From contig CAZYBO010000007.1 in the NCBI GenBank assembly GCA_964645205.1, forward strand, positions 36,679 through 100,678: a stretch of 64,000 bases of DNA, given 5' to 3'. Source of the DNA: CAZYBO01 sp964645205. GTDB taxonomy: Bacteria; Pseudomonadota; Alphaproteobacteria; Rickettsiales; SXRF01. Below the pieces are notes generated by a model. The model was given only the letters and a program-made list of their open reading frames with translations. It was not told where the DNA came from and made no database searches. Positions 63,947 through 64,000 of this stretch are shown here, in pieces (within the stretch, counting starts at the first letter, position 1; each line of letters opens with the position of its first letter). The position numbers were made by a program, and so were the translations under genes.

Positions 63947-64000
63947 TGGGGGATCGTCTAGCGGTAGGACTACGGACTCTGACTCCGTCAACCTAGGTTC
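63947..64000 (+). tRNA. tRNA-Gln (anticodon CUG), cut by window end
   Basis: The 5' two thirds of a tRNA: acceptor 5' strand TGGGGGA, D arm with AGCGGTAGG, anticodon stem ACGGA and TCCGT around loop CTCTGAC (anticodon CTG), and the start of the T arm (CTAGGTTC) where the window ends. The acceptor 3' strand and CCA lie beyond the window. Confidence 0.93.

Overview
The window looks like a chromosomal segment of a Gram-negative alphaproteobacterium. The evidence is gene content and order: chorismate mutase-hisC-tyrA next to metX-metW, rpmB next to cobT-cobS, ffh, rpsP and rimM close together, an AsmA protein, a TerC protein, and a typical alphaproteobacterial tRNA-Gln. The order level is not certain; a Rhodospirillales- or Micavibrionales-like organism is only a guess. 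Packing is tight, with many 4-base start/stop overlaps and several convergent genes that overlap at their 3' ends. No insertion sequence, prophage, integrase or CRISPR array was seen.

Layout. 1-5458: amino-acid biosynthesis, with a minus-strand aromatic operon (chorismate mutase, hisC, tyrosine-branch dehydrogenase) divergent from metX-metW. 5528-10551: a plus-strand run of an AsmA-like protein, a degenerate EAL-like protein and a prepilin-peptidase-like protein without recognisable catalytic aspartates. 10588-12408: glmS. 12678-16009: a LuxI/FeeM-like GNAT protein and a large isolated flagellin. 16074-21296: housekeeping and membrane genes (flippase-like protein, rarA, terC, two small secreted proteins, a solute-binding protein). 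21293-23968: a hybrid histidine kinase.

23955-46987 is a large surface-polysaccharide locus. It holds a nucleotide-sugar epimerase, a methyltransferase, an aldo/keto reductase, an initiating sugar-phosphate transferase, two flippases, one or two polymerase-like membrane proteins, three more glycosyltransferases, a class II glutamine amidotransferase fused to a WbpG-type sugar amidotransferase, a thiamine-diphosphate E1 alpha/beta pair, and a UDP-sugar dehydrogenase, oxidoreductase-acyltransferase fusion and aminotransferase that together resemble WbpA/WbpB-WbpD/WbpE. An O-antigen ligase closes it. The inferred product contains a 2,3-diacetamido-uronic acid or an amidine derivative of one, with GlmS possibly feeding the UDP-GlcNAc pool.

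46991-54566, mostly minus strand: an unrecognised His-rich membrane protein and an SCO-like protein downstream of rimM-rpsP, an acyltransferase, an unknown Ala-rich membrane protein, then ffh, a 2Fe-2S ferredoxin-like protein and YggT. 54779-57360: a YfiR-like periplasmic protein, a histidine kinase and a MarR regulator behind a palindrome. 57483-64000: rpmB, cobT-cobS, a J-domain protein, BolA, an orphan ParA, a Sua5-type threonylcarbamoyl-AMP synthase, a TetR regulator and a tRNA-Gln cut by the window end. Three palindromic intergenic repeats lie at 10559, 38391 and 50912.
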